From contig DUPG01000010.1 in the NCBI GenBank assembly GCA_012838425.1, forward strand, positions 68,194 through 132,193: a stretch of DNA of 64,000 nt, in the 5' to 3' direction. This stretch comes from Clostridiales bacterium. GTDB lineage: Bacteria > Bacillota > Clostridia > Christensenellales > CAG-138. The position numbers and the translations under genes are program-made. This document shows positions 60,709 through 64,000 of this stretch, one piece after another; position 1 is the first letter of the stretch, and each line of letters opens with the position of its first letter. Below the pieces are notes generated by a model. It was not told where the DNA came from. It did not search any database and saw only the letters and a program-made list of their open reading frames with translations.

Positions 60709-61857
60709 ATGAAGCTGACAGCATCGAAAAACATATCTAACTCAAGCCAAGCAAACACACTGATTACAAATATGGCGTGCATTATAGTTTGCGCGCTATT
60801 GATTATATACAACAAAACAGCTATGAATGCCGCTATAAAGGCTTTTAATATTTGGTTGACTTCTGTAATGCCCGCGCTGTTCCCTTTCTTCGTATGCACT
60901 TCGATTATGCAGAAGAATGGCGTGTTTGAAACGAGCAAGAGCTCTCCCTTTGCGAGCATATTTGCTGTGTACTTTGCTTCTGCTATATCGGGCGCACCTT
61001 CGGGTGCTAAGCTAATGTCGCAAATAAAGAACCGCTTCGACTTTGACGACAGCTTGGTATCAATACTGAGCGCATTATGCAATTCTGTAAGCCCCATATT
61101 CATAGTTGGAAGTGTAGCAGGCACAATGTTAGGCTCAACCCAGTTTGCCTTGCCCATAATAATCGGTCATTACTTGAGTAGCGCAGTTATGCTGACAGCA
61201 TTTCTACTTATGAATAGAAAAAAGCTCAAATGCAGCAAACCATGCAATAGCCCGATGAGAACTAAACGATTTAACTCGAAAATACTTATAGACTCAATAC
61301 TTGAGGGCGGAGTTTCGCTTCTAAAAATATGCGGAACTATCGTGTTCTTTATGGTTTCTACCGAGGTTATTGAGCAGGCAGGACTTTTCGACTTGCTATT
61401 AAAGCCTTTTTCACTGATTGGGTTACGAATTGATTTCCTTAAATCCTGCATAGTTGGCATGCTTGAAATGGCAAATGGATGCCATTCAGCTTCACAGCTA
61501 AAATATGTATCAAGCGCTAACCTATGCGCACTTATCAGCTTTTTGCTTACTTTCGGAGGATTGTGCATTATGACACAATCAATGTCGTTTGCAAACATAA
61601 AGCATAAGAAATACATATTAACTAAGCTCCTTTGCGCAGGACTTGCGTATATTATTGCATATACAGCAGGTTTACTCATATTTCCCGACAGCGTTACTAC
61701 ATCAGGAATACTGCATAGCGGCTTGGAACAAGTAAAAGCATACGCGCAGAACCTATACACCATAATCGGTATAGTGTTTGCGTCATTATTAGGCATATGG
61801 GCTGTTTATCTATCCTGCATAATAAAAAGCAAAAGGAGATTGGCGCAAAGGCTATGA
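60709..61857 (+). CDS. ylbJ: Sporulation integral membrane protein YlbJ
   Basis: A 382-aa polytopic protein of the nucleoside-recognition (Gate) family required for spore cortex formation in Bacillus. Characteristic regions are AIKAFNIWLTSVMPALFPFFVCTSIM and SAISGAPSGAKLMSQI (the SGxPSGAK motif). Ten or so helices are predicted. The track start overlaps the upstream terminator, so ATG 60709 is used, although no clear ribosome binding site precedes it. It overlaps the next gene by 4 nt. Confidence 0.82.
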   Translation: MKLTASKNISNSSQANTLITNMACIIVCALLIIYNKTAMNAAIKAFNIWLTSVMPALFPFFVCTSIMQKNGVFETSKSSPFASIFAVYFASAISGAPSGAKLMSQIKNRFDFDDSLVSILSALCNSVSPIFIVGSVAGTMLGSTQFALPIIIGHYLSSAVMLTAFLLMNRKKLKCSKPCNSPMRTKRFNSKILIDSILEGGVSLLKICGTIVFFMVSTEVIEQAGLFDLLLKPFSLIGLRIDFLKSCIVGMLEMANGCHSASQLKYVSSANLCALISFLLTFGGLCIMTQSMSFANIKHKKYILTKLLCAGLAYIIAYTAGLLIFPDSVTTSGILHSGLEQVKAYAQNLYTIIGIVFASLLGIWAVYLSCIIKSKRRLAQRL

Positions 61858-63017
61858 GAAAAACAGCTGCATTCTTTTCAGTTCTGATAACAATTTGCAT
61901 TATACTTATGCTTATGTTTACACCTGACTACATACTTGCCAATTCAAAGCGAAATATGCTGCACGAATGGCACAACAAGGGTGTTGAAAGCTATGCAGGA
62001 ATAATAAATGTGTGGCATATAATAGGCTTTAAGCCGCATAGTGGAAGCACAAGCATTTGGCTTAATACGCGAGCGGTTGAATACGAAAAAAAGCACAAAA
62101 ACATTTTCATAAACATAGTGCCAATGAGTGTTGAGGAGTATTATACCATGCTTGCTACTGGTGAAAAGCCCGACTTAGTATCATTTCCTCTTGGATTGGA
62201 ATATGCAGATTCGTTTTTGCCTTATGACCTATCATTTCAAGAAAGCATAGAAAGCAACATGAATTCATACCTCAAAGCAGTCGGCATGGTTAATGATACT
62301 GCATATGCCCTGCCCTATTTCTACTCAGGCTATGCCTTAATGCTGAATACCGAACGCATAAACCGTACTCAACTAATATTTGAGGAGGAAATAACTAATG
62401 AGCTTTTGCAGCAAGCGAACGACATGCTATTTGAAGAAGCTACTGGCAAAAAGAAAACAATTTACGGCATTAGCGGAAACCCTAAAGTAGCAGCATTATT
62501 AGGTATGCACTGCACACTTGGCAGCTACGAAAGCTTTCAAAATAACAACGCAGGCATGGCGCTTACCGATTTCAGAGCGGTTGGAGATATGGAAAGACTA
62601 AATAAAAACGGAAAGGGCGTAATATTCGAGGCTAAGCCCATAACCGCATATACGGACTTAGTTCAGTTAATCAGCGTACATTCTGATATAGCCCCCGAAA
62701 AGCTATCTCACGCTTACGAATTTATTGAGTACTTGTTCGATGAAAAAGCGCAGGCGGAATTGTTCAATATGAATTTATATCCCGTTGTGCAGATTGAAAA
62801 TAACGATGAATCATATCTGACTGCTATTGCATTGGACTGCTATGAAATCTACAAAGCGCCTATTGTTCCGAATACATTTCTATACAGGCGATACAACGAT
62901 TCATTGAATGAAGAGGCATTGAGAGCACTTTCAGGCAATGAAGAAGCTGATAAAGCGTTTTTTAACAGAATAAATGAAATGCTAATTCCTTCATTGCGCT
63001 TTGATATTGCTTCATAA
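61854..63017 (+). CDS. Solute-binding-like extracellular protein, orphan
   Basis: A 387-aa protein with an N-terminal signal anchor (FFSVLITICIILMLMFTPDYILA). The domain resembles family 1 extracellular solute-binding proteins: VWHIIGF, WLNTRAVEYEKKHKNIFINIVPMSVEEYYTMLATGEKPDLVSFPLG, then YALPYFYSGYALMLNTERI. There is no ABC permease or ATPase gene next to it. The ATG overlaps ylbJ by 4 nt, so the two genes are coupled, which could mean a role linked to sporulation. The ligand is unknown. Confidence 0.68.
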   Translation: MRKTAAFFSVLITICIILMLMFTPDYILANSKRNMLHEWHNKGVESYAGIINVWHIIGFKPHSGSTSIWLNTRAVEYEKKHKNIFINIVPMSVEEYYTMLATGEKPDLVSFPLGLEYADSFLPYDLSFQESIESNMNSYLKAVGMVNDTAYALPYFYSGYALMLNTERINRTQLIFEEEITNELLQQANDMLFEEATGKKKTIYGISGNPKVAALLGMHCTLGSYESFQNNNAGMALTDFRAVGDMERLNKNGKGVIFEAKPITAYTDLVQLISVHSDIAPEKLSHAYEFIEYLFDEKAQAELFNMNLYPVVQIENNDESYLTAIALDCYEIYKAPIVPNTFLYRRYNDSLNEEALRALSGNEEADKAFFNRINEMLIPSLRFDIAS

Positions 63018-63027
63018 TCTATTGCGG

Positions 63028-63056
63028 TTGCCAATTTCGACTTTAATGTATATAAT
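63028..63056 (+). promoter_or_regulatory. Promoter of murB, predicted to give a leaderless transcript
   Basis: TTGCCA and TATAAT are separated by 17 nt. The -10 ends 6 nt before the murB ATG, so transcription would begin at or next to the start codon. Confidence 0.72.
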
Positions 63057-63062
63057 GATACT

Positions 63063-63980
63063 ATGGAATGTGCAAAAAAGAACAGTGCTTATGACGATGT
63101 ATTTAATTCACTCATAGAGCTGAAGCCTAAGCGTTTTGAGCCTATGAGCGCTCATACAACCTTTCGTATAGGTGGTTGTGCAGAGGTTTACTTTTCGGTT
63201 GACAGCATTAGCAGCCTAACACAAATTATAGACAAGTGCAACGAATTAGATGTACCCTACTACATCATTGGCAACGGCTCAAACCTTTTGGTTTCAGATA
63301 AAGGTATAGACGCAGTTATTATTCAGCTTTCTGAAAGTGAGCCATGTTTTCATATTGAGGGCGAATATTTTACATGCTCAGCTATGTGCCTGCTTTCACG
63401 AGCGGCAAGGTTTACAGTTGATAATGGGCTTATGGGGCTTGAATGGGCGTATGGGATCCCCGGTTCCGTCGGTGGCGCTGTGGCTATGAATGCAGGCGCA
63501 TACGGCGGCGAAATAAAACAGGTGTTAGACAGCGTCAAAATTCTTAAAGATGGAAAAATCTATACTTTGAAGGTTCAGGAATCTGATTTAGGATATAGAA
63601 AAAGCGAATTTGCTTTCCCTAACTGCATAGTTTTAGAGGCTGTGTTTAAGCTAAGCTATGACGATGGCTTTGCGCGGGAGAGAATGCACGAGTACACCAT
63701 AAAAAGAAATGAAAAGCAGCCGCTCAAATATCCAAGCGCAGGAAGCGTATTTAAGCGTCCTGCAAACAACTTTGCCGGAAAGCTGATAGAAGAAGCAGGG
63801 CTGAAAGGCTATTCAATAGGCGGCGCGCAGGTAAGCACATTGCACGCGAACTTCATTGTAAATACAGGAAACGCAACCGCAAACAATGTAATGGAGTTAA
63901 TACAAACAATCAAGCAAAAAGTATATAATAATAGCGGAATATGGCTTGAGGAAGAGCTCAAGCTGCTTGGAGAATTTTAG
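63063..63980 (+). CDS. murB: UDP-N-acetylenolpyruvoylglucosamine reductase
   Basis: The FAD enzyme that makes UDP-MurNAc for peptidoglycan synthesis, 305 aa. Motifs are HTTFRIGGCAEVYF, YIIGNGSNLLVSDKG, GLEWAYGIPGSVGGAVAMNAGAYGGE, YRKSEF, and the C-terminal YPSAGSVFKRP, all typical. No Shine-Dalgarno site precedes the ATG, and the promoter -10 is 6 nt upstream, so the mRNA is likely leaderless. No other in-frame start with a good site was seen. Confidence 0.96.
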   Translation: MECAKKNSAYDDVFNSLIELKPKRFEPMSAHTTFRIGGCAEVYFSVDSISSLTQIIDKCNELDVPYYIIGNGSNLLVSDKGIDAVIIQLSESEPCFHIEGEYFTCSAMCLLSRAARFTVDNGLMGLEWAYGIPGSVGGAVAMNAGAYGGEIKQVLDSVKILKDGKIYTLKVQESDLGYRKSEFAFPNCIVLEAVFKLSYDDGFARERMHEYTIKRNEKQPLKYPSAGSVFKRPANNFAGKLIEEAGLKGYSIGGAQVSTLHANFIVNTGNATANNVMELIQTIKQKVYNNSGIWLEEELKLLGEF

Positions 63981-63995
63981 AATGTAGGAGGGAGT

Positions 63996-64000
63996 ATGTA
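63996..64000 (+). CDS. Start of a further gene, cut by the window end
   Basis: ATG at 63996 follows GGAGGGAG, a strong ribosome binding site, 15 nt after the murB stop. Only 5 nt lie in the window, so the product cannot be identified. In many Bacillota, rapZ follows murB. Confidence 0.5.

Noticed and set aside
61170-61796. 208-aa minus-strand ORF opposite ylbJ
   Set aside because: It is a shadow of a conserved membrane protein gene, with no start signal.

Overview
The window comes from the chromosome of an anaerobic, endospore-forming member of the Bacillota, most likely an uncultured clostridial lineage. The evidence is a complete spoIIIA operon, further sporulation genes (a BofC-like protein, a CwlD-type amidase, ylbJ, an RsfA-like Myb regulator), CIRCE/HrcA control of heat shock, the asp23-amaP-DUF2273 cassette, a PASTA kinase with its PP2C partner, and strong AGGAGG-type ribosome binding sites. 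The sequence is moderately AT-rich and nearly every gene lies on the + strand. The species cannot be fixed from the sequence alone. No tRNA, rRNA, CRISPR array, insertion sequence or prophage was seen.

Layout. 1-5.3 kb: the decayed 3' end of a dockerin gene, an HtrA-type protease, a GpsA-like dehydrogenase and a secreted dockerin protein. 5.3-10.1 kb: a lone FeoB-associated small protein divergent from spoIIIAA-AH, which has a good sigma-E promoter match. 10.2-17 kb: asp23, amaP, DUF2273, nusB, xseA, a Myb-like regulator, dxs and tlyA; xseB and ispA, often found between xseA and dxs, are absent. 17-25 kb: hrcA-grpE-dnaK-dnaJ-prmA-rsmE-mtaB behind a textbook promoter and CIRCE operator. 25-34 kb: HIT protein, rnhA, then def-fmt-rsmB-rlmN-stp-prkC-rsgA-rpe, linking translation start, ribosome modification and Ser/Thr signalling. 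34-38.7 kb: two minus-strand membrane protein genes (one BofC-like), then a large secreted protein with seven InlB-like repeats and a C-terminal dockerin.

38.7-44 kb holds a CwlD-like amidase, an NlpC/P60 endopeptidase, a U32 peptidase, a lipoprotein and a CitX-CitG fusion without citrate lyase genes nearby. 44-45.1 kb holds a XerS-like tyrosine recombinase, preceded by a perfect 11-6-11 inverted repeat with the geometry of a Xer/dif core site. 45.2-55.2 kb is a twelve-gene operon for a group 4 membrane-bound [NiFe] hydrogenase. Its membrane arm contains NuoA, NuoH, NuoJ, NuoK and three antiporter-like subunits, there is no NADH-oxidising module, and a maturation protease closes the operon. 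55.3-64 kb holds a VanY-type carboxypeptidase, two-subunit fumarase, a secreted M30-like metalloprotease with Ig-like and InlB-like domains, ylbJ, an orphan solute-binding-like protein and murB, which appears to be leaderless.

The most interesting candidates are the recombinase with its adjacent dif-like site, the hydrogenase that looks like complex I without its NADH module, and the family of dockerin/InlB/GLUG surface proteins, which includes one decayed member.
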